A stretch of 64,000 bases of DNA from Rachicladosporium sp. CCFEE 5018 (lineage: Eukaryota > Ascomycota > Dothideomycetes > Cladosporiales > Cladosporiaceae): assembly GCA_002077045.2 (NCBI GenBank), contig KZ111145.1, positions 487,015 to 551,014 on the forward strand, read 5' to 3'. Below are positions 43,925-53,796 of the stretch, piece after piece. The translations under genes and the position numbers were made by a program. The notes under the pieces were generated by a model. It was not told the origin of the DNA, did no database searches, and worked only from the letters and a program-made list of their open reading frames with translations. Position 1 is the stretch's first letter. Each line of letters begins with the position of its first letter.

Positions 43925-45748
43925 CTACTTTCCGATGTCATCTACGGCAGCTGTCCTGAACCTGGGATACTGCAAGCCCTTGCGAACAGCGTACCGCGCA
44001 TTCACTACATCCGGCGACTCCATACGCTCTCGCTGCATGACAGGCATGTATGTGCCGACAGTCCGCGGCAGCTCGCTGCCATCGTACACGCGGTCACTCT
44101 TCAGCGCGAAGTCAACATCACGGAGCTTGGAAGGTTTGCCTTGCCGGCGCACGACATTCATCAGGCTTCCAGCTAGGACCTCCTCCATCTTTCGTTGCCG
44201 CCAGAGCACCCAAAGATCGTCCATCACGCCGCCACGGCCATACTTGCCATCCTCGACGCCAGGCGGGTTCTTCTTTGCCCGATCTTGGCCGCCTTCGCTA
44301 TCGCCGACGTAGACCCAGTCAAGGCCGTCCTCATAGCCACCAGCATGGCTTCGCTCACCATCATCAGCATGATCCGCCTGCTGTAGCTTCTCTGGATCAG
44401 GGAAAATGCAATCCCACAGCACAAGCGCCACATCACTGGCCATATCATACATTGGCCGTCCCGGCGTTATACTCACATCAAGCAGCTGGTCAACAAGTTC
44501 CGGCTTCTCCCAGCCTTGGCCAACAAGGAACAGAATCGCGACAAGATGACGGACTTGATGCCATAAGAAAGCGGAGCCACGTACCTCGAACCAGTACAGC
44601 TGCGGTTTTGGAGTGCTCAGCTGTCCTCCCGCGTCCCTGTTCGCCTCTGCGCCGACCCCAACCAGACTCGCTGGCTGGTCCTCAGCTTCCACGCGATGGA
44701 CCCCAGCATGAAAGACCCGCCTCTCGAAGTTCTCGATCTGCTTACTTGCATCAATCTTGCAGAAGTTGCGAAAGTCATGCAGACCTTCGTACTTCTTGGC
44801 GGCAGATTGCATGGCGTTTATGTCCAGCCAGCCGTTACCCCGTTTATGTGCATTGCCGGGTAATGGTGCGAAGGCTGGGTTGGTGAAGAAGTAGCGGTAG
44901 CGACGCTCACGGCAATTGAAGCGGGCGCTAAAGTCTGGAGGTGGGTTTGGGCACCAGGCAAGGACGCGGATGTCTGGTGGGAGAACCCGGTTGAGGAGCT
45001 GGATGTAGGGTAGTTCGTCTTTGATAGGGTCGAAGGATGGCTCTTCGGGTGCGCTCTCGTCTGACGGCATGTCCTCCATAGAAACCTCATCTGGCATCCC
45101 GTTGACGTCCTTGTCATCTGCTCCAGACACCGTTGATGCTAGTCCCTTCGCTTTTACAAGTGGTCTCGCGCTCCGCACCCTCAACCCCACCACCTGCCCA
45201 AACGCACTAACTCCCTTGTCCGTCCGCCCACACTTGCTATACTCCACACCCTCCCAGCATACCTCTTCCAGCTCGTCCTTGCCATGCCCGCCTGCCTTCC
45301 CCTCTGGAAAGTCAGGAAAGAATAACCTCACTTTCCTCAATGCCCTCCACAACACCTCCTCCACCGTTGGCAGCGGCGTGGAGTTGTTCGCATGGTGCTC
45401 GAAGCCATTGTACGCGCCGCCTAGGTAGGCGAACTTGAGCGCGATCAAGCGAGTGGAGTACCTAGAGGCATTGAAGGGTTTTGGGGCTTTAGGCGGTTTC
45501 TTGAACTTGCCGGGCACGGTTGGGGAGGCGGTAGCGGGGGCCTGCGTTGGGCCGAGAGCCGATTCGAGAGCGCGGATGCGGGCGATCAGGGACTCGGAGG
45601 ACCAGGTAGTGTAATCCTCTGTCGTGGCCATCTCCCGGGATACGCCGCGGGCAGGGCGTGCTTTGGTAGCGAGGCGGCGGAGATGTTGAGGTCTAGGGCG
45701 TACGTGGAGAGAGGCCACAAGCGAAGATGTCAGAGTGGCATGCTTCAT
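43925..45748 (-). CDS. DEG1: tRNA pseudouridine(38/39) synthase, Deg1/Pus3 family
   Basis: Single exon, 607 residues. TruA-type pseudouridine synthase with catalytic Asp177 in SKCGRTDKGVSAFGQ. Other conserved blocks are RLIALKFAYLGGAYNGFEHH, FSARFNCRERRYRYFF, HDFRNFCKID (the Deg1/Pus3 hallmark), GSAFLWHQVRHLVAILFLVG and GRPMYDMASDVALVLWDC. It modifies U38/U39 in the tRNA anticodon stem. The first 39 residues contain many Arg/Lys and no acidic residue, then a second in-frame Met at codon 40 (45631) begins MATTEDYTTW. This suggests a mitochondrial long form and a cytosolic/nuclear short form. A Glu/Asp-rich insertion near residues 205-235 is unusual but in frame. Confidence 0.92.
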   Translation of the reverse strand: MKHATLTSSLVASLHVRPRPQHLRRLATKARPARGVSREMATTEDYTTWSSESLIARIRALESALGPTQAPATASPTVPGKFKKPPKAPKPFNASRYSTRLIALKFAYLGGAYNGFEHHANNSTPLPTVEEVLWRALRKVRLFFPDFPEGKAGGHGKDELEEVCWEGVEYSKCGRTDKGVSAFGQVVGLRVRSARPLVKAKGLASTVSGADDKDVNGMPDEVSMEDMPSDESAPEEPSFDPIKDELPYIQLLNRVLPPDIRVLAWCPNPPPDFSARFNCRERRYRYFFTNPAFAPLPGNAHKRGNGWLDINAMQSAAKKYEGLHDFRNFCKIDASKQIENFERRVFHAGVHRVEAEDQPASLVGVGAEANRDAGGQLSTPKPQLYWFEVRGSAFLWHQVRHLVAILFLVGQGWEKPELVDQLLDVSITPGRPMYDMASDVALVLWDCIFPDPEKLQQADHADDGERSHAGGYEDGLDWVYVGDSEGGQDRAKKNPPGVEDGKYGRGGVMDDLWVLWRQRKMEEVLAGSLMNVVRRQGKPSKLRDVDFALKSDRVYDGSELPRTVGTYMPVMQRERMESPDVVNARYAVRKGLQYPRFRTAAVDDIGK

Positions 45749-46022
45749 CGATCAGAGGCGAAGGCATGGGGTGGTGTTGGTCGATGGAGAGTATTGGTGT
45801 TGAACGGTGGAGTGGAGGTTCGCCTGCGAGGGCAGATCTCGCGAACTTCTATGTAGAACAAATGGAGGACATTGACTTGCAGTCATTCATAAGGTGTATT
45901 ATCATTAAGCTATGCTAGACAATCCGAGACTCGAATCACCCTCGTCCGCATGACGCGCCCATATATCGTCGGGTATCTTATGTCGTTCCCATCGTAGCAA
46001 CATCGTGTCATGCATCTCCTCA

Positions 46023-48185
46023 TCAACCCGTTCTCACCCTTGTGAAGGCTCTCCGCCATGCACTTCTCTCTGTGCCCACCGTCCCTAAGCTAGCTGCGCT
46101 CCCAGACCTCACCCAAGGTGCCTCAGGTGTGGCAGGCCCCTCGACAAAGAAGCTCTCCTCCTTGAGCCCACTTCCCTTTCGCATGCCCATTCCCCATCTC
46201 GCCCCGTCATCAGCCTGAGGCGGCGAGAACTGCGCAGCACTCATTATACTATCCCTCGTACTCTCCCTCTCCAGCTTCGGACTCATAGGCCTGTGCCTAT
46301 CATCCGGTGCTTCCCACTTCCGCCTCGCGCAACAAAGTGTCTCCACACCCGCTTGCCCGACCAGTATACTCTGAATGCTCTCCGAGACTGCTCGCGCTGA
46401 GGGACGGAGTGTAGCATTCTGCACCATCATCTGCTTGCACAACGACAGCAGCTCTGGCACAGCGCGAAAGATCTCTTCTGGTCGCTTTGTGGCGTCTTCG
46501 CGCAGGATGTCCGTCCACACGTCCAGCTTGTCAGAGTCTGCGGCATGAAATGAAGTGTCTACATGTGACTTTGACCGGCTCCGAGGCGAGGTGGAGGGTG
46601 TTGTTTGACGCGAGCCGCGGAACTTGACGAATTCTGTTGTTCGTCCCTTGAGCGCGAAGGTAAGAATGTCGAGATAGATGCATGCGAGAGAGAAGATGTC
46701 GCCCATCTCGGGTAGAGCGAGAGGGAGGTCGCGGAGCATGGCAGGGTTCAGTTGCGTAGGGCGGGGGAAGACTCGCGATGGTATTGACGAGGCAGTGGGC
46801 GAGGGCGGAACAGAGAAGGTCGATGAGGGTATCGTCGGTGATCCGAGGTGTCGGCTGAAGTTGCGTATGCTTGAGGCTGAGCGCGAGAAGGAGAGAGGCG
46901 ACATGGCTGTCGTGAGTGAAGTGAGGCTGTTGCTGCGGCCAGTCTTCATGACGGGCGAGGACGTCGGTGTTGTCGCATTTGTGCAGAAGCTGTTGCTTCT
47001 CGTCGACGATGTGTCAGAAGATGGAGTAGCTGATGAGCTTGTACTACTACTCAGTTTGCGCAGTCTGCTGAATGCACCCATACTGCTGGTCGGTGGACTC
47101 GATGCCAGGGAGATTGGCTCTCTGCATATCTGCGATTCTGGAGCTGCATACTCGTATATCTCTGTTTTCATCGTCTTCTTGTCATGTTGGAATGTCCGCA
47201 GACTCCCGATATCTGCGAACGCAACGCGGTTGTCGTGATTGATGAGTATGTTTGAGGGTCGTATTGCAGTGTGGGCAACTCCTCTCCGGTGTAGGAAGGC
47301 AAGCGTATCCGCGAGACAGTGCATCCACTCGTACAGCATCCGAGGTCGTTCAGACGGAACAACGCGAAGCAGCTGCATAGGCGTGCGGTGATCGATGTAA
47401 GTCCGCAGGGTATGTTCGGCAACGAAGTCAGACAGAACGTAGCCAGCATCCTCAGAAGTGTATGACGCCCAGGCGCATGCAATATGCTCGTGTTTGTGCA
47501 GCTTAGCCTTGCGCACATCTCGTGTGAAGGCTTCTCGCCGATTTTGACCCGTGTCCTTGTCGATCAGTGCGAACTTCCGGCGCACGAAGATGTCGTCTGG
47601 CCATCCCGCGAAGTGTATGCGATCCCAACTTTGCAAGCTCACTGCAGGCGGCAGTGTATTCACATATTCCATAGGCATGTGCTCCTTTGGTCCGTAGTCG
47701 ATATGATGGCCATGCTTCAGTTCCCGCAGCAAATACAGGAATTGCGTCTACTAGAACTCCTTATTCAGCTTCTCATCCGGCTCGTACGACAGCTCCAGCG
47801 TCTCAACATCCTCTAGCGACACTGGTAAGTCGGCATCATCCCAAGAATTGTCGATGCACCCAAAAATCTGGTCCGGCACGCCGATCTCCGCAAGTATGAG
47901 AAACAGTCGCTTGGAGCGCTCCAATATCCATTCCATGTACGTATTATCTGTCAAGCCCTCTCCAAATGCCAATGGTCGGTCCAGAAATTCCCGCTCTTCA
48001 CCCCTCAATTTCGACACCACATAGGCTCGCGTGACCTTGGCTTCTATCCTACTATCCGTCCACCATAGTCGCTTCAGTGCCGCATGTGGCGTTACCAGTG
48101 AGTGGCCGCCGTAGCCATAGATGTAAGCGTTGAGCGCGATCTCCCCTGCGGTAGGCGCGATCTGCGCCAAAGTGCGAGTGCCCAT
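46023..48185 (-). CDS. Kinase-like protein (probable pseudokinase) interrupted by TAG TAG
   Basis: An N-terminal frame (47751-48185, 144 codons from MGTRTLAQIAPTAGEIALNA) and a long C-terminal frame (46023-47747) are in the same phase, separated only by two adjacent stops at 47748-47753. The text continues directly across them (DEKLNKEF, stop, stop, TQFLYLLRELKHGHHIDYGP). The C-terminal part has a kinase-like fold, but HRDLKPxN is replaced by HTAIRPSNI and DFG by ADIGS, so catalysis is doubtful. A Ser-rich insert separates the lobes, and the tail is disordered. Explanations: a 60-nt in-phase intron from GTTGAG (within EDVETLEL) to TAGTAG, with a weak donor; stop readthrough; or a broken gene. 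Both halves are otherwise undamaged. Confidence 0.65.
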
Positions 48186-49417
48186 CGTGAATCGAGTGGC
48201 GTGTCGCTGCGCAGCTCGAGCGCACTACGCCTTGCCGAGAAGTAAGACACCACGCGGATATATACTTCGCTTCGAGTAGTACGAAAGCACCCATGCGCTT
48301 GTAGAGTGGAGACAACGTTTGCAGTAGGCGTCTGACGACGAGATGGAAGAGAATTGCGGCAAGACGTAGAAGAGACGAAATGCGAACCTCACCGGATCTG
48401 TCTACTTGCCAATGCGATGTGCGACCTGTGTAAAGTACGGTACGTGTACGCTTACTGCTAAGCTCCGTACGGCCATCCAGAAAAAGCCACCAGAGATACA
48501 GAGGCTCCGTGCCGCGATGTTGGCCAGTCGCACGAATTCCATCGAAGGAACGTATGCGAATTTGTTGTACGGCGATGATGCTGTGCCACATGGCACCAAG
48601 CGCCGGCGCTCTCTAGCTGTACGACATGCGTGTTGGCGAGCGACAGCCCTGGAGCCAGTCATTGTGAAGGTTTTCCAATACTGAGCTCGTCAGTGGCCAC
48701 ATCTTCGGAAGATTGTTGGATTGAGAAGCCAAAGGAATACTACCACTGGACGCGATGGAAGGATTCGGAGGATGGCAGACTATGACAGGTTGTAATGAAG
48801 TCGTGATGGCTGAAAGGAGGCAGGGAGCCGGGGTGGAGGATATTGGACGACTGACCAATCAGGTGCTGTTGTGGGATTTTCTACCTACCTTACTGTAGCT
48901 CTTGGTCGACGATGGTCGCTCGCGGCTGACAGGTAGAGTGGAATCGGATCTTCGTTAAAACATTTGCAGCGCTTGTGGCACAATCACAGAGGAGCCTGCA
49001 CGCCACGACAGACGATGAGCCAGACCAGACGCGTGACATAGCAATCTCTCAATATCACAAGAGACGTGTGCTTGCATACAAGATCCGCAATTCCAGCGCC
49101 CGTGGGAACGGGAGCGGACTGATACATTTAGCGATGTTGCACCACGTGTCGAGCGGTGTGGTAGGACTGATCTACGGTGTGCGGACATGAGTGGGCTGGG
49201 AGGTTGTGTAGTCCGCTCCGAAGCCAATGGATGCAAGATCATTCGTTACGAAATGGTAATCTGCCCGGCTAAAGACCGGTCGTCAATGTCAGCCTTTCTC
49301 CGACGGCATCCGTGAGATAGATCATTCAAGTGTCGTGTGTGTCATTTCGGTGGTGGCCGCACTGAGGTCCAGCTCGAGCTGGTCAGCAACGGAGACGCTG
49401 GCGACTGGTACGAAACA
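48186..49417. other. Intergenic, nothing recognised
   Basis: About 1.2 kb upstream of the kinase-like gene. Overlapping short frames only; no RNA gene recognised. Confidence 0.45.
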
Positions 49418-49957
49418 TTATAGCCGTAGATGAGGCGGGACAGTCACATATCCAGCAGCGTATCTTGAAGTGTCTGCCAGGCCTGAACGAGATTGACATC
49501 GCCGACAGATCTGTGGCCTGACGAAGTTCCCCATGTTTGTTCCATCATCTGCAGCCGCGACCTTGGCTCCAGCGAGGGCTCGTTGGCGGTCATGGCGATA
49601 GCGTGCCAGGACGACAGCCATAGGAGCGTAGCCTCCGCCAGACCGAACCTTTGCTCGATCACTGTTCTCTGAGTCAGGCAGTACATTCGACGCAGTCGAC
49701 GGTGGAGGAACATTGTGTGTAGGCCGATCGTGGGCGCTGGGAGGCTGAAACGCGAGCTTGTCCAACGACGTCGGGGAAGTCTCCACGTACGCCGCCACGA
49801 CGACAGTACCGCAACCCTCGCAATCTCGCACCGGCAACTTGCTCTTTGACAGAGAGCTCGTGGCCTGTGATGCGCAGGCAACGTTGCGGTGGCGTGCAAG
49901 CAGGCAATAGAAAGCTTGAGTGTTGTTGAAGCCGCAAGCGTGGCAAGTCCAGCGCAT
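49418..49957 (-). CDS. Possible small Cys-motif protein
   Basis: A frame of up to about 245 codons is open here. The most plausible start is the internal Met at 49957, giving 179 residues beginning MRWTCHACGFNNTQAFYCL. CHAC near the N-terminus and CEGCGTVVV about 45 residues later could form a zinc-ribbon-like pair, with QICRRCQSRSG near the C-terminus. The rest is low complexity, and a competing frame on the same strand is equally long. I recognise no family. It may be a short zinc-binding protein or a chance frame. Confidence 0.35.
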   Translation of the reverse strand: MRWTCHACGFNNTQAFYCLLARHRNVACASQATSSLSKSKLPVRDCEGCGTVVVAAYVETSPTSLDKLAFQPPSAHDRPTHNVPPPSTASNVLPDSENSDRAKVRSGGGYAPMAVVLARYRHDRQRALAGAKVAAADDGTNMGNFVRPQICRRCQSRSGLADTSRYAAGYVTVPPHLRL

Positions 49958-50937
49958 ATCCGGGTGAGAGCTGCGTTGAGTAGGATTGACGTTGGGCGTC
50001 TCCAATATGACCATACGCACGGATCTGACTGCCTTACGAACCAAGACTGGCTTTGTCGTCGCTTGTCTTGTCGAACGGAAATGAAACTGTTGGACGATAT
50101 GAGACGTGTTGAGATAAGACAATACCACATACCCTTCGTACTTCCTTTCCATCAATATGCATCATCGGAAATATAGGCGAGCGAAGAACAAAGAAAACCG
50201 ACCGCTCACCAATTCACCATGGACGACAATGCTACTGTATGCCGCACCGCAAGTGCAGATACGTACCTAGGCTATTAGCGAGATTGTACTCTCTTCCAGC
50301 ATCTCTCTTGGGCAGCGTCAAAAGCAATCTGTTGTAGTAGTTCAGTCTATACTAGCGGTGTCGACCGCGGAGACCTCTAGAGTGGTCCGCTTCTTCTGTC
50401 ATTCGCGTGATGGGCCATGTCTCAGCTGAACTGACAAACGATAGAGCATACCGGCGGCTGTAACGCGCACGCGAGACGTGAGCCGACCAGTCCTGGTAGT
50501 GTTGGTTTATACTTCGTCGAATCGAATCGGAACCATCATCTGGACAAGTCGCGAGGCGCGAATGTAGATATCAGGAAAGGAAGACTCGAGCAGGGACGAC
50601 AATCCATCTTCAGTCGCGAAAAAGCTGCACATGTATGACATTCACAGCGGCGGATAGAAACGTCAACTGGTCGGGCCAGAATGCATTGTTCAGGTGATGA
50701 TGGGGCTGGCCGAAGCGCTTTTCGGCCATGGAAGGAAAGGTGTCGAGGATTAACTGAAGCGTTGTCTTGTAAATTAATGTGCTATGCCGCAATAGTACTA
50801 CTAATCAACCGTCCTAGCCAGCTTTCTTGGATACTTTGCCACATTTTTTGACAGTCATGTGTTGCGGGAAATTAAACCAGAGGTATATCAACAGGAGACA
50901 CAGGGCCTGGCAGAATGATTCAAATTCTAATACTATG
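49958..50937. other. Intergenic left of the candidate mobile unit
   Basis: About 1 kb with no supported gene, locally A+T-richer than the surroundings near 50,600-50,940. Nothing recognised. Confidence 0.45.
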
Positions 50938-51040
50938 CTCGAACAGTAGTTCAGAGTAGGCGCTCGAACAGTGGTTCGTAGCCATTCATTGTGCGAACAG
51001 TAGTCCAGCACTTCCGCCGTACTCGAACAGTAGTTCAGAG
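50938..51040 (+). repeat. Left cluster of 19-bp motifs
   Basis: Copies at 50938-50956 (exact CTCGAACAGTAGTTCAGAG), 50963-50977 (first 15 bases, GTGGTTC variant), 50992-51009 (variant) and 51022-51040 (exact). A degenerate fifth is at 51050-51065, just past the minus-strand stop codon. Confidence 0.85.
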
Positions 51041-51068
51041 TTGCTGCGTGATCGATGGTTCAGCACGT

Positions 51069-52262
51069 CTAGGCTAGCTTGCGGAACACGTACTCATACT
51101 GACGTACTCTCTTCGCTATGGCGAGATCTTCCGAGGGACCCATTACCGTCGTCTTCATGCATGTCTTCCGAACACGCAACAGCCGTATAGCAAGCAAGAA
51201 TTTCTGATGGTATACATCTGGGTTCGGTGCAAGTAAGTCTCGTACCCGGAAGGTCGCGTACGCACGATCATCCGCAATCTCGAACGCATCACCCCAAGGC
51301 ATTACGCTTGCGTTGTCTGCCGGCACAATAACTGTAATGTAAGCATCGAGTCCGGGATACAACTGGAGGAGCTGTTTCCAGCACTCGAGATTGCAGGTAT
51401 GTCCATCCCAGCCTTCGGTAAGCTCGTGGTAGGTTGACCCTTGTGCCCTTGGCCCATTACTATACGCCATCGTCAGTATTGCATTACGCAAGAAAGTAGT
51501 AGACAAGTTTGTAAACCCCTTCGAGGGTAGGAATGATGGGAAATCCCATTTGAAGTCCTCGCTCTTCTTTACTGCAAAAATGCTCTGAACAATCCGATAT
51601 GGACTTCCGGCCTTGTTCAGCGTCTCTGCAACGATAGCTGTCCCTAGAGTCCGAGAGTTGAATGTCTTGTCTCTAGGGCTTGGATGCCACCCTCCCATGC
51701 CTGCGAACTGCTCGGAAAGCCCTTGTGGAGTCGACGGTATGTTGAACCACTCGGCACCATCATCGAAAAGCTCCCCTCTGTTGTCTCGCAATTCATCCCA
51801 ATTGCTACCGTGGCCAAGGTTTACATTGTCCAGTGCTTGCGCCGTCCTCGCGGAAGCACCAAACGAGGAGTGTCGCACATATACGGTCGTAATGTCCGCA
51901 TTGTACGCCCTCCGCAAGTCCAGATTTTGACGCATTAGCGACGCATCTGCAAACAATGTGGCTTGCAGTGCCCTAGTAGACACCGAACATCCCTCTTTGA
52001 TCTGCCACAGATCACCGACAATCTCAAAGACAAAGGGCAGCTTGCCCATGATGAGTTCGATCTTATCAGCCGTAGCGAGCATCGACCTGCCAGGTGACTG
52101 AGGAGGAAGGGGAAAGGTCTCACGCGCGGTGGCGTACTGCATGCACAGACTGTGCGAAACAACAGCCTGTGCCGAAGCTGGTCCGAGGCGCTCGAGGACG
52201 TTGCAGATGGTCTCCACGTAGCCAATAGCCTTCGGGTCTGGTGCTGCTGCAAGTGGCTCCAT
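51069..52262 (-). CDS. Unknown protein of the candidate element
   Basis: The first ATG in frame is at 52262, giving 397 residues. The frame itself extends further upstream without ATG through an Ala/Glu-rich helical region, so upstream exons may exist; a GTATGG...CTTGCAG pair lies near 52,550-52,590. Residues near the start (YVETICNVLERLGPASAQAV, then LIMGKLPFVFEIVGDLWQI) look like a winged-helix/HARE-type DNA-binding domain. The remainder appears globular (WNIPSTPQG-like loops, LECWKQLLQLYPGLDAYITV) but matches no family I know. No DDE, HUH, tyrosine-recombinase or reverse-transcriptase motif was seen. Its stop lies just inside the left repeat cluster. Confidence 0.5.
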   Translation of the reverse strand: MEPLAAAPDPKAIGYVETICNVLERLGPASAQAVVSHSLCMQYATARETFPLPPQSPGRSMLATADKIELIMGKLPFVFEIVGDLWQIKEGCSVSTRALQATLFADASLMRQNLDLRRAYNADITTVYVRHSSFGASARTAQALDNVNLGHGSNWDELRDNRGELFDDGAEWFNIPSTPQGLSEQFAGMGGWHPSPRDKTFNSRTLGTAIVAETLNKAGSPYRIVQSIFAVKKSEDFKWDFPSFLPSKGFTNLSTTFLRNAILTMAYSNGPRAQGSTYHELTEGWDGHTCNLECWKQLLQLYPGLDAYITVIVPADNASVMPWGDAFEIADDRAYATFRVRDLLAPNPDVYHQKFLLAIRLLRVRKTCMKTTVMGPSEDLAIAKRVRQYEYVFRKLA

Positions 52263-52533
52263 GGCGCTCCTCGCACGCGCTTGCTCCGATAGCTCCGCTG
52301 CCGCATAGCCCTCATCGTCCGACCCCGGTGCCCATCTAAGCTCCTCCGCTTCCCGCTCCGCCTCAATCAAGCTCTGCTCTTCTGCAGCCTGCTCTGCTCC
52401 TGCTTCTGCTTCTACATACGCCTCAAATTCGGCATCCAAGATCCTTTGTCGCTCCTCTTGCAGCTCTGCCTGCTCGAATGCTGCAGACACAGCGAGGTCC
52501 GCAGCGAGGTCCGCTTCTGGCACCCGCCGGGGC

Positions 52534-53034
52534 GTGGCCAACCCCTGCAAGAAGTGCACGGCCGAGGGCAGGCCTGCTTGGAGCCATACCGATGCCCAGT
52601 GTTGGTTCAAGACCAAGGCGGCGAAACGAGCTGCTAAGAAGCGGGAGTATGCGCAGGCGCCGCAGCAGCAGCAACAGCAGCAACAGCAACAGCAACAACA
52701 GCAACAACAGCAACAACAGCAGCAACAGCAGCAACAGCAGCAGCAACAGCCAGCCTTGCTAGCTGCGTTCGAGCAACCTGCGCCTGCGCAGCCCCTGCTA
52801 GGGTGGGCCGAGGAGCCCGAGGAGATTCAGCAGGTGAGGGCGAATCTCGTAGAGCTGGAAGGTCAGCACCCAGAGTGGACGGCGGTGCAGGTGACGGAGT
52901 CATTTTTGGCAGACGCTGTGGCGAGACGGGGATTGGAGCTCGAGGAAGGTCAGCCGTCGGAGATGAACGGGCTTTCTTTCATTTGGTTGAGAGAGTTGCT
53001 TGCGGCGTTGAAGGAAGGCAGGCGCTTCGAGTAA
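52534..53034 (+). CDS. Zinc-knuckle plus polyglutamine protein of the candidate element
   Basis: The frame is open for about 166 codons from a GTG and further upstream without any ATG, so the true start is probably in an unrecognised exon. It begins with a C-x2-C-x9-H-x4-C arrangement (CKKCTAEGRPAWSHTDAQCW), like a stretched Gag-type zinc knuckle. A basic stretch (KTKAAKRAAKKRE), 29 Gln in a row, and an acidic helical C-terminus (EEPEEIQQVRANLVELEGQH; GLSFIWLRELLAALKEGRRF) follow. Its 5' end overlaps the upstream part of the minus-strand frame. The stop lies 26 bp before the right repeat cluster. A nucleic-acid-binding role is inferred. Confidence 0.5.
   Translation: MANPCKKCTAEGRPAWSHTDAQCWFKTKAAKRAAKKREYAQAPQQQQQQQQQQQQQQQQQQQQQQQQQQQQQPALLAAFEQPAPAQPLLGWAEEPEEIQQVRANLVELEGQHPEWTAVQVTESFLADAVARRGLELEEGQPSEMNGLSFIWLRELLAALKEGRRFE
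52663..52749 (+). repeat. CAG/CAA microsatellite encoding 29 Gln
   Basis: 29 consecutive codons of mixed CAG and CAA. The mixture suggests selection for Gln more than simple CAG slippage. The antisense reading gives a Leu run that I regard as a shadow. Confidence 0.95.
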
Positions 53035-53059
53035 AGCGCGTGCCATCGAGCAGCGCGGC

Positions 53060-53157
53060 CTCTGAACCACTGTTCGAGGATCGCTCTCAGAACCACTGTT
53101 CGAGCACATAACCTCTGAGCCACTGTTCGAGGATACTACTCTGGACTACTGTTCGAG
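53060..53157 (-). repeat. Right cluster of 19-bp motifs, inverted
   Basis: Reverse-complement copies at 53060-53078, 53086-53104, 53113-53131 and 53139-53157, with starts 26, 27 and 26 bp apart. Each differs from the left consensus at one or two positions. Confidence 0.88.
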
Positions 53158-53796
53158 TGTATATAGCGCCTGTAACCCTCTGCCGTATGATCAATTTATA
53201 TGTGCATCTATGTAGTACGGTATCATGCCAGACCAAGCTCCGCACTCCAGGCACGTGACACGTGTATGTGTGAACAGTATCAGCAGGCGAGTCAGCAGGC
53301 CAGACGCTCGCGACAACAACTACCGCGCCTTCATCACTCCTAACCGCCGCTCCTCATTGTAATTGCTCTCGAAGAGTCCATCACGACTCGTACAGCGGCA
53401 GGGCCAATGCAGTGTACCATGAAATATGTGGTTCACGACATGCGGAGCGCTACACCGTCACAGTGGTACTTGATCACAAACTGCAAGGTTCGACAACTTT
53501 CGAAATGCACCATCAAACTCATACGCAGGTAGTTCATGCCATTCATAGCCATACTTAGGTGTGCGAGTCAGGACTTGCGGAACAGACTTATTTGAAGCAC
53601 TGTAAGCCTCGTCCAGATTATTTTGGAATCCTGTAAATCGCCTTTCTCAGGCGAAATATTGAAAGCAGCGACTTTAACTGCTCAACACGGCGAACTTGCC
53701 ATCCCTGACAGCACAATATCGTAACACGGTCGCTGTTCAAATCTCCTATGGGAGCGGATCTTGTCACACACGGTGAATGGCCAGACTGCCCCGGCG
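53158..53796. other. Intergenic, JmjC promoter region
   Basis: About 640 bp between the right repeat cluster and the JmjC gene start. No gene recognised. Confidence 0.45.

Larger units (their letters stand above)
50938..53157. mobile_element. Candidate undescribed element with inverted subterminal repeat clusters
   Basis: A 2.2-kb unit bounded on each side by at least four copies of a 19-bp motif (consensus CTCGAACAGTRGTTCAGAG). The motifs point one way on the left (50938-51040) and the opposite way on the right (53060-53157). Between them are two divergent outward-facing coding regions whose stop codons lie 29-30 bp inside the repeat clusters. Iterated, evenly spaced (about 25-30 bp) subterminal motifs in inverted arrangement are typical of transposase-binding ends of DNA transposons. 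I found no convincing target-site duplication or catalytic motif, so the call rests on architecture. Confidence 0.45.

Noticed and set aside
44050..44886. 278-codon plus-strand frame
   Set aside because: Antisense shadow of DEG1; composition is codon-complement-like with no domain.
52423..52746. Minus-strand frame with a run of about 28 Leu
   Set aside because: It is the antisense reading of the CAG/CAA tract; no signal-peptide or domain logic beyond the run.
50938..53157. CRISPR-like or retrotransposon LTR interpretation of the 19-bp motifs
   Set aside because: The motifs are inverted between the two sides, short, and not separated by unique spacers of CRISPR size; no LTR, primer-binding site or reverse transcriptase.
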